64,000 nt of DNA from Herbidospora yilanensis (GTDB taxonomy: Bacteria > Actinomycetota > Actinomycetes > Streptosporangiales > Streptosporangiaceae): positions 1 to 64,000 of the forward strand of contig NZ_BBXE01000026.1 of assembly GCF_001570565.1 (NCBI RefSeq), read 5' to 3'. Below, piece by piece: positions 8,671 through 17,348 of this stretch (positions are counted from its first letter, which is position 1; each line of letters opens with the position of its first letter). A program made the position numbers and the translations under genes. The notes below the pieces were generated by a model. The model did no database searches. It was not told the origin of the DNA and saw nothing but the letters and a program-made list of their open reading frames with translations.

Positions 8671-11172
8671 TTATGCACCACGAAGATCTAGTGCAATATC
8701 GAGCGCGGGGGACGAATGGGTCAGGGCTCCGACGGCCAGGAAGTCGACCCCGGTCTCGGCCACCGCCCGCGCGGTGTCGAGGGTGAGGCCGCCGCTCGAC
8801 TCCAGCCGGGCCCGCCCGGCGACCAGCTCCACGGCCTCCTTGAGCTGCGGCACGGTGAAGTTGTCGAGCAGGATCTCCTCGGCGCCCTCGGCCAGCACCG
8901 GCTCGATCTGGTCGATGCGGTCGACCTCGACCTCGATCAGGATGTCGGGGTAGGCCTTGCGCACCGCGCGGAACGCCTCGGCGACGCCGCCGGCGGCCAC
9001 CACGTGGTTGTCCTTGATCAGGGCGGCGTCGTAGAGGCCGATGCGGTGGTTGACGCCGCCGCCGCAACGGACGGCGTACTTCTCCAGGGAGCGCAGGCCC
9101 GGGTGGGTCTTGCGGGTGTCTCTGACCCGGGCGCCGGTGCCCTCGATCGCCTTCACCCACTGGGCGGTGGCGGTGGCGATGCCCGACAGGTGGGTGAGCA
9201 GGTTCAGCGCGGTGCGCTCGACCGTGAGGAGCTCCCTGGTCTCGCCCTTGACGGTCATCAGCACGTCGCCGTAGCAGACCTTGTCGCCGTCCTTGGCCCG
9301 GAGCTCGACCTCCAGGCCCGCGTCCCGGAACGCGGCGGCGGCGACCGGCAGGCCGGCCACCACGCCGGAGCGGCGGGCCACGATGTCGCCGACGGCCTTC
9401 TGACCGGCCGGGATCGTGGCGGCCGAGGTGACGTCCTCGCCGGTCGCCAGATCCTCGCGGAAGGCGGTCTCGATCAGGGTGTGGATCTCGGCCGGGTCGA
9501 GCCCGGCGGCCAGCAGGTCGGCGTCGGCGCTGACGTGCGGTACGTGCTCCATGACCAGTTCGCCCTTCTCGGTGAGCGTGATGTCGAGGTGGCCGAGCCA
9601 CGTGTCGTCACGGCGGTCGGGGAAGTCCTCCCGCCAGTGGGAGCCCCGCGTCTCCTGCCGTGCCGAGGCGGCCCGCGTCAGGGCGGTGGCCACGGTGTGC
9701 AGGTTGGTCGCCTCCCACGCCTCCAGACAGGGCTCGACGGCGATCGGGGTCCACTGCGCGTCGCGCAGCGCCTTGGCGACTCCGGAGAGGCTCTCCACGC
9801 TGCGCAGTACCCCGGCGCCCCGGCTCATGAACGCCTGGACGCGGCCGCGCGTGCGCGGGTCGACGAGTCCGCTCCGTCCGTCGAAGACGTCCGGGCCCGG
9901 CGCCGCACGGGGTGTGATCAGATCCGAGGCGATGCGTTCGGCGTACACGAGCCCTTCGAGCAGGGAGTTGGACGCCAGGCGGTTCGCCCCGTGCACCCCC
10001 GTGCACGCCGTCTCACCGCACGCGTAGAGGCCGGGGACGCTGGTCCGCCCGAACAGGTCGGTCCGCACGCCGCCGCTGGCGTAGTGGGCGGCCGGGGCGA
10101 CCGGGATCGGCTCGGTCACCGGGTCGATGCCGTGCTCCCGGCAGACCGCGAGGATCGTGGGGAACCGGGCCTGCCACTTCTCCTCGCCGAAGCTGCGCGC
10201 GTCGAGGTAGACGTGGTCGTCGCCGGTCTCGGCCATCCGCCGCATGATCGCCTTGGCCACGACGTCGCGGGGGGCGAGGTCGGCCAGTTCGTGCACGCCG
10301 ACCATGAAGCGTTCGCCGGCGGAGTCGACCAGCACCGCGCCCTCGCCCCTGACCGCCTCGCTGACCAGCGGCTGCTGGCCGGTCGACTCGTGGCCGAGCC
10401 ACAGGACCGTCGGGTGGAACTGGACGAACTCCAAGTCGCGGACCACCGCCCCGGCGCGCAGCGCCAGCGCCACCCCGTCGCCGGTGGAGACCAGGGGGTT
10501 GGTCGTGGAGGCGTACACCTGGCCCATGCCGCCGCTCGCCAGGACCACCGCGCCCGCCCTGACCGCGCCCACGCCGTCGCGGGCGCCCTCGCCCATGACG
10601 TGGAGGGTGATGCCGCAGGCCCGGCCCTGGGCGTCGGTGAGCAGGTCGAGGACCAGCGCGTGTTCGATGATCTCGATGCGCGGTTCCTGGGCGGCCGCCT
10701 CGACGAGGGCCCGCTGGACCTCGGCGCCGGTGGCGTCGCCGCCCGCGTGCACGATCCGGTTGCGGCGGTGGCCGCCCTCGCGGGTGAGCTGGAGCTCGCC
10801 GCGGTCGTCGCGGTCGAAGCGGGCGCCGTGCTCCATCAGGCGCTTGAGCGCGTCGGGGCCCTCGGTGACCAGGACCCGCACCGCCTCCTCGTCGCAGAGC
10901 CCGGCCCCGGCCAGCAGGGTGTCGCTCAGGTGCTCGTCAGGGGTGTCGCCGGGGGCGAGCACGGCGGCGATGCCGCCCTGGGCCCACTGGGTCGATCCGG
11001 CCGACAGGACGTCTTTGGTGACGACGAGCACGCGACCGGCCGGGGAGAGCTCGGTGTAGCGCAGCGCCACGGTCAGGCCCGCGATCCCGGAGCCGACCAC
11101 GACCACGTCGGCGGACGTCGTCCAGCCGGGAGGTGGCGCGGTCAGCCTGCGGGGGAGGGTGGTGTCGGTCAT
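8671..11172 (-). CDS. nadB-nadC: Fused L-aspartate oxidase and quinolinate phosphoribosyltransferase
   Basis: One 833-codon frame encodes two NAD biosynthesis enzymes. Residues 1 to about 545 are NadB: the FAD site 'VVVVGSGIAGLTVALRY', the catalytic region 'HPTVLWLG', and 'CGETACTGVHGANRLASNS'. Residues about 550-833 are NadC: 'LDPAEIHTLIETAFREDLA', the Arg-rich 'RDTRKTHPGLRSLEKYAV' and 'NHRIGLYDAALIKDNH'. NadB oxidises aspartate to iminoaspartate; NadC converts quinolinate to nicotinate mononucleotide. They are usually separate genes. No stop codon lies at the junction. ATG at 9550-9552 (codon 541) could be an internal start but has no obvious ribosome site. NadA, the step between, is not in the window. 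Confidence 0.95.
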   Translation of the reverse strand: MTDTTLPRRLTAPPPGWTTSADVVVVGSGIAGLTVALRYTELSPAGRVLVVTKDVLSAGSTQWAQGGIAAVLAPGDTPDEHLSDTLLAGAGLCDEEAVRVLVTEGPDALKRLMEHGARFDRDDRGELQLTREGGHRRNRIVHAGGDATGAEVQRALVEAAAQEPRIEIIEHALVLDLLTDAQGRACGITLHVMGEGARDGVGAVRAGAVVLASGGMGQVYASTTNPLVSTGDGVALALRAGAVVRDLEFVQFHPTVLWLGHESTGQQPLVSEAVRGEGAVLVDSAGERFMVGVHELADLAPRDVVAKAIMRRMAETGDDHVYLDARSFGEEKWQARFPTILAVCREHGIDPVTEPIPVAPAAHYASGGVRTDLFGRTSVPGLYACGETACTGVHGANRLASNSLLEGLVYAERIASDLITPRAAPGPDVFDGRSGLVDPRTRGRVQAFMSRGAGVLRSVESLSGVAKALRDAQWTPIAVEPCLEAWEATNLHTVATALTRAASARQETRGSHWREDFPDRRDDTWLGHLDITLTEKGELVMEHVPHVSADADLLAAGLDPAEIHTLIETAFREDLATGEDVTSAATIPAGQKAVGDIVARRSGVVAGLPVAAAAFRDAGLEVELRAKDGDKVCYGDVLMTVKGETRELLTVERTALNLLTHLSGIATATAQWVKAIEGTGARVRDTRKTHPGLRSLEKYAVRCGGGVNHRIGLYDAALIKDNHVVAAGGVAEAFRAVRKAYPDILIEVEVDRIDQIEPVLAEGAEEILLDNFTVPQLKEAVELVAGRARLESSGGLTLDTARAVAETGVDFLAVGALTHSSPALDIALDLRGA

Positions 11173-11220
11173 CGCGAGCCCCTTTCGTCAATATGACGAT
11201 AACGCCCGCGACGAAAGGGC

Positions 11221-11640
11221 TCATCCCCGGGTGGTCACTTCGTCGCCCCTTTGGAGACCGGGAAGCAACGTTTCGGCCAAATCAGCGCCCAGGTCCACGA
11301 TGCGGTTGTCGCGGTCGACATGGACGACCTTGGGGGTGAACACCCGCGCCTCGGCATCGGTGAGCTGCCCGTACGCGATGATGATCACCAGGTCGCCCGG
11401 CGAGACCAGGCGGGCCGCGGCCCCGTTGACACCGATGATTCCGGAGCCCCGGGGGCCCGGAATGGTGTACGTCACAAGCCGCGCCCCGTTGTCGATGTCG
11501 ACGACGTGGACCTGCTCGCCGGCCAGCAGGCCGGCCGCGTCCAGCAGGTCTTCGTCGACCGTCAGGGACCCCACGTAGTGGAGGTCGGCCTGGGTCACCG
11601 TGGCCCGGTGGATCTTGGCCGTGAGCATGGTCCTGAGCAT
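11221..11640 (-). CDS. panD: Aspartate 1-decarboxylase
   Basis: PanD turns aspartate into beta-alanine for pantothenate synthesis. The 139-residue proenzyme has the self-cleavage site Gly24-Ser25 in 'YVGSLTVD'; cleavage creates the pyruvoyl cofactor on the new alpha chain. '[18 protein letters not shown]' and '[19 protein letters not shown]' are family hallmarks. It lies between panC (10 bases upstream) and nadBC. Both PanD and NadB consume aspartate, which fits their joint placement. Confidence 0.97.
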   Translation of the reverse strand: MLRTMLTAKIHRATVTQADLHYVGSLTVDEDLLDAAGLLAGEQVHVVDIDNGARLVTYTIPGPRGSGIIGVNGAAARLVSPGDLVIIIAYGQLTDAEARVFTPKVVHVDRDNRIVDLGADLAETLLPGLQRGDEVTTRG

Positions 11641-11650
11641 CGCGGTCCCT

Positions 11651-12481
11651 TCACAGACTCAGTACGACGTTGTCGATCAGGCGGGTCGTCCCGACCTTGG
11701 CCGCCACCGCGAGGATCGCCTCCCCCCGGTGGCCCGCGGGGACCTCGTCGAACGTGGCGGGGTCGGCCAGCGTCAGGTAGTCGAGCAGCAGCGGGGGCTT
11801 GAGCCGGGCGGCCTCTTCGAGCACCGCCTTCGCGGCCTCCTTGGCCCTGTGGGGGTTGGCCGCCCCCGCCCTGAGGGCCCTGGACAGGTGGAGCGCGGTG
11901 GCCCGGTCGTCGGCCGACAGGTAGCGGTTGCGGCTCGACAGGGCCAGGCCGTCGGGTTCGCGCACGGTCGGGCCCGCGACGATCGTCACCGGCACGTCGA
12001 GGTCGGCGACCATCCGCCGGATCAGGGCGAGCTGCTGCGCGTCCTTCTGGCCGAACACGGCCACGTCGGGCCGGGTCAGGTTGAACAGCTTCAGCACCAC
12101 CGTAAGCACTCCGTCGAAGTGCCCCGGCCGGAACGCGCCCTCGGCGACCGTCCCCATCGCCCCCGCCGACACCGAGACCTGCCGGTCGGGCAGGTACATG
12201 TCCTCGACGGCGGGCGCGAACACGACGCTCACGCCCTCTTCGCCGCAGACCTCCAGGTCGTGGTCGAAGGTGCGGGGATAACGCCCGAAGTCCTCGCCCG
12301 GCCCGAACTGGAGCGGGTTGACGAAGACGCTGACGATCACGTGGTCGGCCTGCTCGTGGGCCAGCCGGATCAGCGACCGGTGCCCGTCGTGCAGCGCGCC
12401 CATCGTGGGCACCAGCGCGTAGGAGCCGGGCCGTCGCGCGCCCGCGAGCTCGGCGTGGTTCCCGGCGACCGTCAGGTCCAT
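11651..12481 (-). CDS. panC: Pantothenate synthetase
   Basis: PanC joins pantoate and beta-alanine with ATP. The 276-residue product has '[16 protein letters not shown]' (the HIGH-like nucleotide motif), '[15 protein letters not shown]' and the '[13 protein letters not shown]' segment with the KMSKS-like loop. The ATG at 12479-12481 overlaps the end of the upstream DUF2520 gene by 10 bases, which implies translational coupling. A longer open frame reaching 13447 is not part of the protein. PanB and a panE-type reductase are not seen nearby. Confidence 0.96.
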   Translation of the reverse strand: MDLTVAGNHAELAGARRPGSYALVPTMGALHDGHRSLIRLAHEQADHVIVSVFVNPLQFGPGEDFGRYPRTFDHDLEVCGEEGVSVVFAPAVEDMYLPDRQVSVSAGAMGTVAEGAFRPGHFDGVLTVVLKLFNLTRPDVAVFGQKDAQQLALIRRMVADLDVPVTIVAGPTVREPDGLALSSRNRYLSADDRATALHLSRALRAGAANPHRAKEAAKAVLEEAARLKPPLLLDYLTLADPATFDEVPAGHRGEAILAVAAKVGTTRLIDNVVLSL

Positions 12482-13362
12482 ATGTTGCCTCCCAGCGCGT
12501 CGAGGAGCCGTTCGGCCGCTTCGGGCTTCAGCAGGCCCGCGGCCAGCGCGCGGTCGGCGGTCAGCCGGGCCAGCGCGATGTAGGCGTCGGCCGCTTCGGG
12601 CGCCGCCAGGATCAGGGCGTCGACGTGTTTGCGCACCGTCTCGGCGTCTCCGCGGACGACCGGCCCGGTCAGCCCGGTGATGCCCAGCCGCAGCACGTTG
12701 TCGAGCGCGGCGCCGAGCAGCGGCCCCAGCATCCGGCCGGGGTGCTCGACCCCGATGCGCGACAGCAGGTCCTGCGACTCGGCGATCAGGGTGACCATGT
12801 GGTTGGCCGCGCCCGCGACGGCCGCGTGGTAGAGCGGGCGGTCGCGGTCGTTGATCCAGACCGGCTCGCCGCCCATCTCGATCACCAGCGCCTCGGCCAC
12901 CGGCCGTAGCTGATCGGGCGCGGTCACCCCGAAGGTGCAGCCGTTCAGCCGGCCGAAGTCGTCGCCGCGCCCGGTGAAGGTCATCACGGGGTGGAGCGCC
13001 AGCGGCAGCGCGCCCACGTCGGTCGCGGGCTGCAGCACGCCCAGGCCGTAGGCCCCGCTGGCGTGCATCAGCAGCTTGCCCCGCAGGTCGGCGCCGGTGG
13101 CCGCGAGCCCCGACACCAGGCCCGGCAGCACGTCGTCGGGCACCGTCAGCAGGATCAGTTCGGCCTTGCGCATGACCTCGTCGGGTCTGCTCAGCTCGAC
13201 GCCCAGCAGGTCGTCGGCCCGTCGCCGGGACGCGTCGGATACCCCGCTGGCAGCCACCACCCGGTGTCCCGCCTGGGCCAAAGCGGCACCGAGAACGGAA
13301 CCCACCCGTCCGGCTCCGAGCACCCCCACGCTGAGCCGCGCGGGGCGATCGCTTGTGTCCAT
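12472..13362 (-). CDS. Rossmann-fold DUF2520 protein
   Basis: The 296-residue product has an N-terminal NAD(P)-binding Rossmann fold ('[18 protein letters not shown]', residues about 11-28) and a helical C-terminal DUF2520 domain containing '[15 protein letters not shown]' and '[14 protein letters not shown]'. The layout resembles ketopantoate and 3-hydroxyacid reductases. The family is often next to panC, so a role as ketopantoate reductase or in pantoate metabolism is possible but not established. The ATG at 13360-13362 follows GGGAGG. It is the first gene of the pan-nad-coaX-lysS operon. Confidence 0.9.
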   Translation of the reverse strand: MDTSDRPARLSVGVLGAGRVGSVLGAALAQAGHRVVAASGVSDASRRRADDLLGVELSRPDEVMRKAELILLTVPDDVLPGLVSGLAATGADLRGKLLMHASGAYGLGVLQPATDVGALPLALHPVMTFTGRGDDFGRLNGCTFGVTAPDQLRPVAEALVIEMGGEPVWINDRDRPLYHAAVAGAANHMVTLIAESQDLLSRIGVEHPGRMLGPLLGAALDNVLRLGITGLTGPVVRGDAETVRKHVDALILAAPEAADAYIALARLTADRALAAGLLKPEAAERLLDALGGNIWT

Positions 13363-13382
13363 GCCGTCCTCCCGACCGCCAG

Positions 13383-13456
13383 AGTAACGGCGGGGAGTTA
13401 CTGGAAGCCGTAAGGGTCGGGGGGTCACGGCGATCAAGAGTGTCCACTTCCGGACA
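13383..13456. promoter_or_regulatory. Two inverted repeats in the divergent pan operon/methyltransferase region
   Basis: AGTAAC-N8-GTTACT (13383-13402) and TGTCC-N6-GGACA (13441-13456) are perfect dyads in the 119-base gap between the pan operon and the divergent methyltransferase gene. They may be regulator binding sites. The second overlaps where the methyltransferase promoter should be. Confidence 0.35.
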
Positions 13457-13468
13457 CCGCTTCCTGGG

Positions 13469-13474
13469 TAGGGT
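13469..13474 (+). promoter_or_regulatory. Predicted -10 element for the methyltransferase gene
   Basis: TAGGGT lies seven bases before the ATG at 13482, the spacing expected for a leaderless transcript. Confidence 0.4.
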
Positions 13475-13481
13475 CGTGCGG

Positions 13482-14417
13482 ATGTGGGTTTCGTGGCGGG
13501 AGGCGACCCATCGGGCGCTCTACGGAGACGGCGGGTTCTACCTGAAGGAGCGCCCTTCGGCGCATTTCCGCACGTCCGTCCACGCCTCCCCGATCTTCGC
13601 CGAGGCCGTGTCGCGGCTGCTCGACCGGGTCGACGCGCGGCTCGGCCATCCGGCGCGGCTCGACTTCGTCGACATGGGGGCCGGTGACGGGCGTCTGGCG
13701 GCGGGGGTGCTGGCGGCGTTCGGCGGCGACCGGCTCCGGGTGACCGCGGTCGAGGTGGCGTCGCGGCCGGCCGGCCTTCCCGCGGAGATCGAGTGGGCCG
13801 AGGAGGCCCCCGGGGAGATCACCGGTCTGGTCGTGGCCAACGAGTGGCTCGACAACGTGCCGCTCGACGTGGTCGAGCAGACCCCAGACGGCCCCCGGAT
13901 CGTCCTGGTCGACCCTGAGACGGGCGCGGAGCGCCTGGGGCCCCCGCTCACCGATCCGGCCGACCTCGCCTGGCTCGCCGCCTGGTGGCCGCTCCCCCGC
14001 GTCGGGTCGCGCGCCGAGATCGGGCGTCCGCGCGACGAGGCGTGGGACTCCCTTCTCGCACGCCTGTCGCGAGGCCTGTGCGTCGCCGTCGACTACGCCC
14101 ACACCGCGGCCGACCGCCCCGACCGGGGCACCCTGACCGGCTACCGAGACGGCCACGCGGTGGCCCCCATACCCGACGGGAGTTGTGACATCACCGCCCA
14201 CGTCGCCCTCGACGCCTGCGCCCGGGGAGAGGGCCTGCTCACCACCCAGCGCGAGGCCCTGCGCGGCCTGGGCCTGACCGGCGCGCGACCGCCGTTGGAG
14301 CTGGCTTCCCGGGACCCGCGCGGCTACCTGCGGGCGCTGGCCCGCGCCTCGGCCGAGGCGGAGCTCATCGATCCCCGGGGGCTGGGAGGTTTCGGCTGGT
14401 TAGAACAGGTACGGTAA
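13482..14417 (+). CDS. SAM-dependent methyltransferase, MidA/NDUFAF7-like
   Basis: The 311-residue product has the SAM motif '[18 protein letters not shown]' (about residues 59-76) and the MidA-family segments '[15 protein letters not shown]' and '[15 protein letters not shown]'. The eukaryotic relative NDUFAF7 methylates an arginine of complex I subunit NDUFS2 (the NuoD homologue). An orphan nuoD gene lies only 3 kb downstream. That link is suggestive, but other substrates are possible. The ATG at 13482 was chosen over upstream in-frame codons because the homology starts there and a -10 hexamer fits it. Confidence 0.85.
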   Translation: MWVSWREATHRALYGDGGFYLKERPSAHFRTSVHASPIFAEAVSRLLDRVDARLGHPARLDFVDMGAGDGRLAAGVLAAFGGDRLRVTAVEVASRPAGLPAEIEWAEEAPGEITGLVVANEWLDNVPLDVVEQTPDGPRIVLVDPETGAERLGPPLTDPADLAWLAAWWPLPRVGSRAEIGRPRDEAWDSLLARLSRGLCVAVDYAHTAADRPDRGTLTGYRDGHAVAPIPDGSCDITAHVALDACARGEGLLTTQREALRGLGLTGARPPLELASRDPRGYLRALARASAEAELIDPRGLGGFGWLEQVR

Positions 14418-14422
14418 AGGGT

Positions 14423-14905
14423 GTGGAGATCGAGCAGACCGCATTGCCAGGAATCGGCCTAAAACACGAGTTCACGACCCACACGGGCCGTCGCATCGGA
14501 ATCGTGTCGCACCGTTCCGGCAGACGCGATCTGATCATCTACGACCGCGACGATCCTGATCGGGCGTGTGAGAGCGTGCAGCTCACCGACGAGGAGGCCG
14601 ACGCCCTCGTCGAGCTTCTCGGCGCTCCCCGCATCGTCCAGCGTCTCAACGCCCTTCACCGCGAGGTCGAAGGCCTGGTCAGCGTGCAGATCCCGGTGAC
14701 CCCGAGCTCGCCCTACGAGGGCCGCACACTCGGAGACGCCCGCATCCGCACCCGCACCGGCGCCTCCGTGGTGGCCGTGGTGCGCGGTGGTCAGGTGCAC
14801 GCCAGCCCGACGCCCGATTTCGTGTTCCGGGCCGGAGACGTGGTCGTGGTGGTCGGCGACGCCGAGAACACCGGGGCGGTCGCCGACATTCTGGCTGACG
14901 GGTAG
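14423..14905 (+). CDS. khtT: KhtT-like regulatory subunit of a K+/H+ antiporter (TrkA-C domain)
   Basis: The 160-residue cytoplasmic protein has an N-terminal domain of about 70 residues and a C-terminal RCK_C/TrkA-C domain ('RTLGDARIRTRTGASVVAVV', then 'PDFVFRAGDVVVVVGD'). RCK_C domains bind nucleotides or small ions and gate potassium transporters. The GTG at 14423 comes 5 bases after the previous stop. AAAGGG precedes it, and TACGGT at 14410-14415 is also correctly placed for a leaderless start. The next gene, 5 bases on, encodes the membrane subunit. Confidence 0.88.
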   Translation: MEIEQTALPGIGLKHEFTTHTGRRIGIVSHRSGRRDLIIYDRDDPDRACESVQLTDEEADALVELLGAPRIVQRLNALHREVEGLVSVQIPVTPSSPYEGRTLGDARIRTRTGASVVAVVRGGQVHASPTPDFVFRAGDVVVVVGDAENTGAVADILADG

Positions 14906-14910
14906 GACGC

Positions 14911-16083
14911 GTGCACCACACCGCGATACTTTTCCTTGAGCTCGGCGGGGTCATTCTCGCGCTCGGCATTCTGGGGGCCCTGGCCCTCCGTGTCGGCATC
15001 TCGCCGATCCCCCTCTACCTCGTCGCGGGCCTGGCCTTCGGCACGGGCGGCATCCTCCCCCTCGCGACCAGCGAGGAGTTCATCGCCACCGGCGCCGAAC
15101 TGGGCGTGATCCTCCTGCTGCTCACCCTGGGCCTGGAGTACAACGCCGACGAACTCATGACCAGCCTCAAGAGCAACGCCCCCAGCGGCCTGGTCGACCT
15201 GGTCCTCAACGCCGCCCCCGGCGTGATCGCCGCGCTGCTGCTCGGCTGGGGCCCGGTCGCGGCGGTCGCGATGGGCGGCGTCACCTACGCGACGTCGTCG
15301 GGCATCACCGCGAAGGTCCTGTCGGACCTGGGCTGGATCGGTAACCGCGAGACGCCCGTCGTGTTGTCGCTGCTGGTGTTCGAAGACCTGACGATGGCGC
15401 TCTACCTGCCGATCCTGACGGCCCTGCTGGCCGGGGTGTCGCTGCTGAGCGGCGCGGTCACGGTCGCGATCGCGCTGGCGACCGTGACGGTGGTTCTGGT
15501 CGTGGCGCTGAAGTTCGGCGACTGGATCGAGAAGTTCGTCGCCAGCCCCAACTCCGAGGTGCTGCTGCTCAAGGTCATCGGTCTGGCCATGCTGGTCGCC
15601 GGTCTCGCCCAGCAGCTCCAGGTCTCGGCGGCGGTCGGCGCGTTCCTCGTCGGCATCGCGCTGTCGGGCGAGCTGGCCCACGACGCCCGAGCACTCCTGA
15701 TGCCCATCAGAGACCTGTTCGCGGCCGTGTTCTTCGTGTTCTTCGGGCTCCAGACCGACCCCGCGAAGATCGTGCCGGTGCTGTGGCTGGCCGCGATCCT
15801 GGCCTTCGTCAGCATGGTCACCAAGCTCGCCACGGGCGCCTTCGCGGCCCGCCGCGCCGGCATCGGCAAGGCCGGACGGGTCCGCGCCGGCATCGCGCTC
15901 ATCCCCCGGGGCGAGTTCAACATCGTCATCGCCGGCCTGGCCGTGGCGGCGGGCGCCCATCCGGACCTGGGGCCCCTGGCGGCGGCCTACGTGCTGATTC
16001 TGGCGGCCTTCGGCCCGCTGGCGGCCCGGTTGACCGCCCCGCTGGTGGCGGCCCTGACCAAGTCCAACCCCACTCCCCACTGA
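14911..16083 (+). CDS. khtU: KhtU-like K+(cation)/H+ antiporter, CPA2 family
   Basis: The 390-residue product is hydrophobic throughout, with about 12 membrane helices. It carries the CPA2 features 'LLLLTLGLEYNADEL' and 'MGGVTYATSSGITAKVLSDLG'. The 'GRVRAGIALIPRGEFNIVI' segment near the end is typical of KefB/KhtU-type transporters. It lacks the large C-terminal RCK domain of KefB; KhtT encoded just upstream supplies that part. Together they should export potassium in exchange for protons. The start is GTG at 14911. Confidence 0.9.
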   Translation: MHHTAILFLELGGVILALGILGALALRVGISPIPLYLVAGLAFGTGGILPLATSEEFIATGAELGVILLLLTLGLEYNADELMTSLKSNAPSGLVDLVLNAAPGVIAALLLGWGPVAAVAMGGVTYATSSGITAKVLSDLGWIGNRETPVVLSLLVFEDLTMALYLPILTALLAGVSLLSGAVTVAIALATVTVVLVVALKFGDWIEKFVASPNSEVLLLKVIGLAMLVAGLAQQLQVSAAVGAFLVGIALSGELAHDARALLMPIRDLFAAVFFVFFGLQTDPAKIVPVLWLAAILAFVSMVTKLATGAFAARRAGIGKAGRVRAGIALIPRGEFNIVIAGLAVAAGAHPDLGPLAAAYVLILAAFGPLAARLTAPLVAALTKSNPTPH

Positions 16084-16088
16084 GCCCT

Positions 16089-16117
16089 CCCGTTGTCCAC
16101 AGCCTGTGGACAACGGG
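16089..16117. terminator. Bidirectional hairpin made of two inverted DnaA-box sequences
   Basis: A perfect 13-bp stem (16089-16101 with 16105-16117) with a 3-base loop lies between the convergent khtU and P450 stops. Each arm contains TTGTCCACA (16093-16101, and 16105-16113 on the minus strand), the preferred actinobacterial DnaA box. The site may work as a terminator, as a DnaA-binding site, or as both. Confidence 0.75.
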
Positions 16118-16129
16118 TGGGCAACTCTC

Positions 16130-17311
16130 TCAGGCTGTGGAGACCCGCAGTTCCGTGAGGCCGCGGATCACGTAACCGGGTTTCCAGGCCGGTTCCTCGA
16201 CCAGGTCGATGCCCCGGTCGAGCAACGCCCCGAACGACTCGATCAGCTCGATGCGGGCCAGCGGGGCGCCCAGGCAGAAATGGATGCCCGCCCCGAACGA
16301 GATGTGCGGATTGTCGGCACGCCCGGCGTCGAAGCGGTCGGGTTCGGCGAACACCGACGGATCGCGGTTGGCCGAGCCGAACAGCAGCGCCACCTCGCTG
16401 CCGCGCGGGATGGGGGTGCCGCCGACCTCGATGTCCTCCAGCACCCACCGCTCGAACATCTGGAGCGGCGTGTCCCAGCGCATCATCTCCTCGACCGCCG
16501 TGGGCAGCAACGACCGGTCCTCCCGCAGCCGCGCCAGCTCGCCGGGGTTGCGGAACAGCGACCACCAGCCGTTGCCGGTCACGTTGACCGTCGCCTCGTG
16601 CCCGGCGTTGAGCAGCAGCACGCAGGTGCCGATCAGCTCGTCCTCGGTGAGCCCGACCTGGGTCAGCGCGCTGATCAGGTCGTCGCCGGGGTTCTCGGCC
16701 CGGACCCGGGACAGGTCGCGCAGGTAGGCCGCGAACTCCTCGGCCGCCCGCGCGGCGGTGTGCTGGGCTTCGAGGGAGGGGTTGAGCTCGTACATGCCGC
16801 AGATGTCGGCCGACCACGGCCGCAGGTGGGGGCGGTCCTGCTCGGGCACGCCCAGCATCTCGGCGATCACCGTCACCGGCAGCGGCTCGGCGACCTCGGC
16901 GATCAGATCGCCACCGCCCTTGGCGGCCAGCGCGTCGGCCAGTTCGGCGGCCATCACCCTGATCCGGGGCCGCAGCGCCTCGACCATACGCGGCGTGAAC
17001 GCCTTGGACACCAGCCGCCGCAGCCGGGTGTGGACGGGCGGCTCGACGTCGAGCATGCCCGCCCGCACGACCCGCCAGAACGGCTCCTGGAACTCCGGCT
17101 CAGGCTCGTGCCCGAAGACGGAGTGGTCGTCGAGATGGAGGTACGACCGCCCGAGCCGCCGATCGCGCAGCAGGGCGTTGACGTCCTCGTATCGCGGGAT
17201 CAGATATTGGTCGGTCTTGTCGAAGTAGTGAACCGGCCCGTCGGCGCGAAGATCGGCGTAGACGTCGTAAGGATGGGCCACGAAATCCGGGTTCCAAGGG
17301 TCAAACCGCAC
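16130..17311 (-). CDS. Cytochrome P450
   Basis: A soluble class I bacterial P450 of 393 residues. The I-helix oxygen-activation motif is '[12 protein letters not shown]'. The ExxR pair is in 'EEMMRW'. The heme loop is '[15 protein letters not shown]' with Cys346 as the iron ligand. The substrate cannot be told from the sequence, and no ferredoxin or reductase gene is adjacent. The start is GTG at 17309-17311 with no ribosome site. TAGCAT seven bases upstream suggests a leaderless message. It is divergent from nuoD with only 37 bases between. Confidence 0.95.
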   Translation of the reverse strand: MRFDPWNPDFVAHPYDVYADLRADGPVHYFDKTDQYLIPRYEDVNALLRDRRLGRSYLHLDDHSVFGHEPEPEFQEPFWRVVRAGMLDVEPPVHTRLRRLVSKAFTPRMVEALRPRIRVMAAELADALAAKGGGDLIAEVAEPLPVTVIAEMLGVPEQDRPHLRPWSADICGMYELNPSLEAQHTAARAAEEFAAYLRDLSRVRAENPGDDLISALTQVGLTEDELIGTCVLLLNAGHEATVNVTGNGWWSLFRNPGELARLREDRSLLPTAVEEMMRWDTPLQMFERWVLEDIEVGGTPIPRGSEVALLFGSANRDPSVFAEPDRFDAGRADNPHISFGAGIHFCLGAPLARIELIESFGALLDRGIDLVEEPAWKPGYVIRGLTELRVSTA

Positions 17312-17318
17312 ATTTCAC

Positions 17319-17324
17319 ATGCTA
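17319..17324 (-). promoter_or_regulatory. Predicted -10 element for the P450 gene
   Basis: TAGCAT lies exactly seven bases before the GTG start on the minus strand. Confidence 0.42.
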
Positions 17325-17348
17325 AACGGGTCGTGGCACGATGACACC

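Noticed and set aside
8716-11196. 826-codon plus-strand open frame opposite nadBC
   Set aside because: It is the mirror of the fused nadB-nadC frame, has no domain and shows Arg/Gly/Asp-rich composition typical of antisense frames in GC-rich DNA.
12482-13447. N-terminal extension of panC to 13447
   Set aside because: The extra residues are Arg/Gly-rich with no similarity to PanC, and the DUF2520 gene occupies this stretch in another frame.
16089-16117. Replication origin
   Set aside because: Only two DnaA boxes are present and none of the genes that flank oriC (dnaA, dnaN) are in the window.
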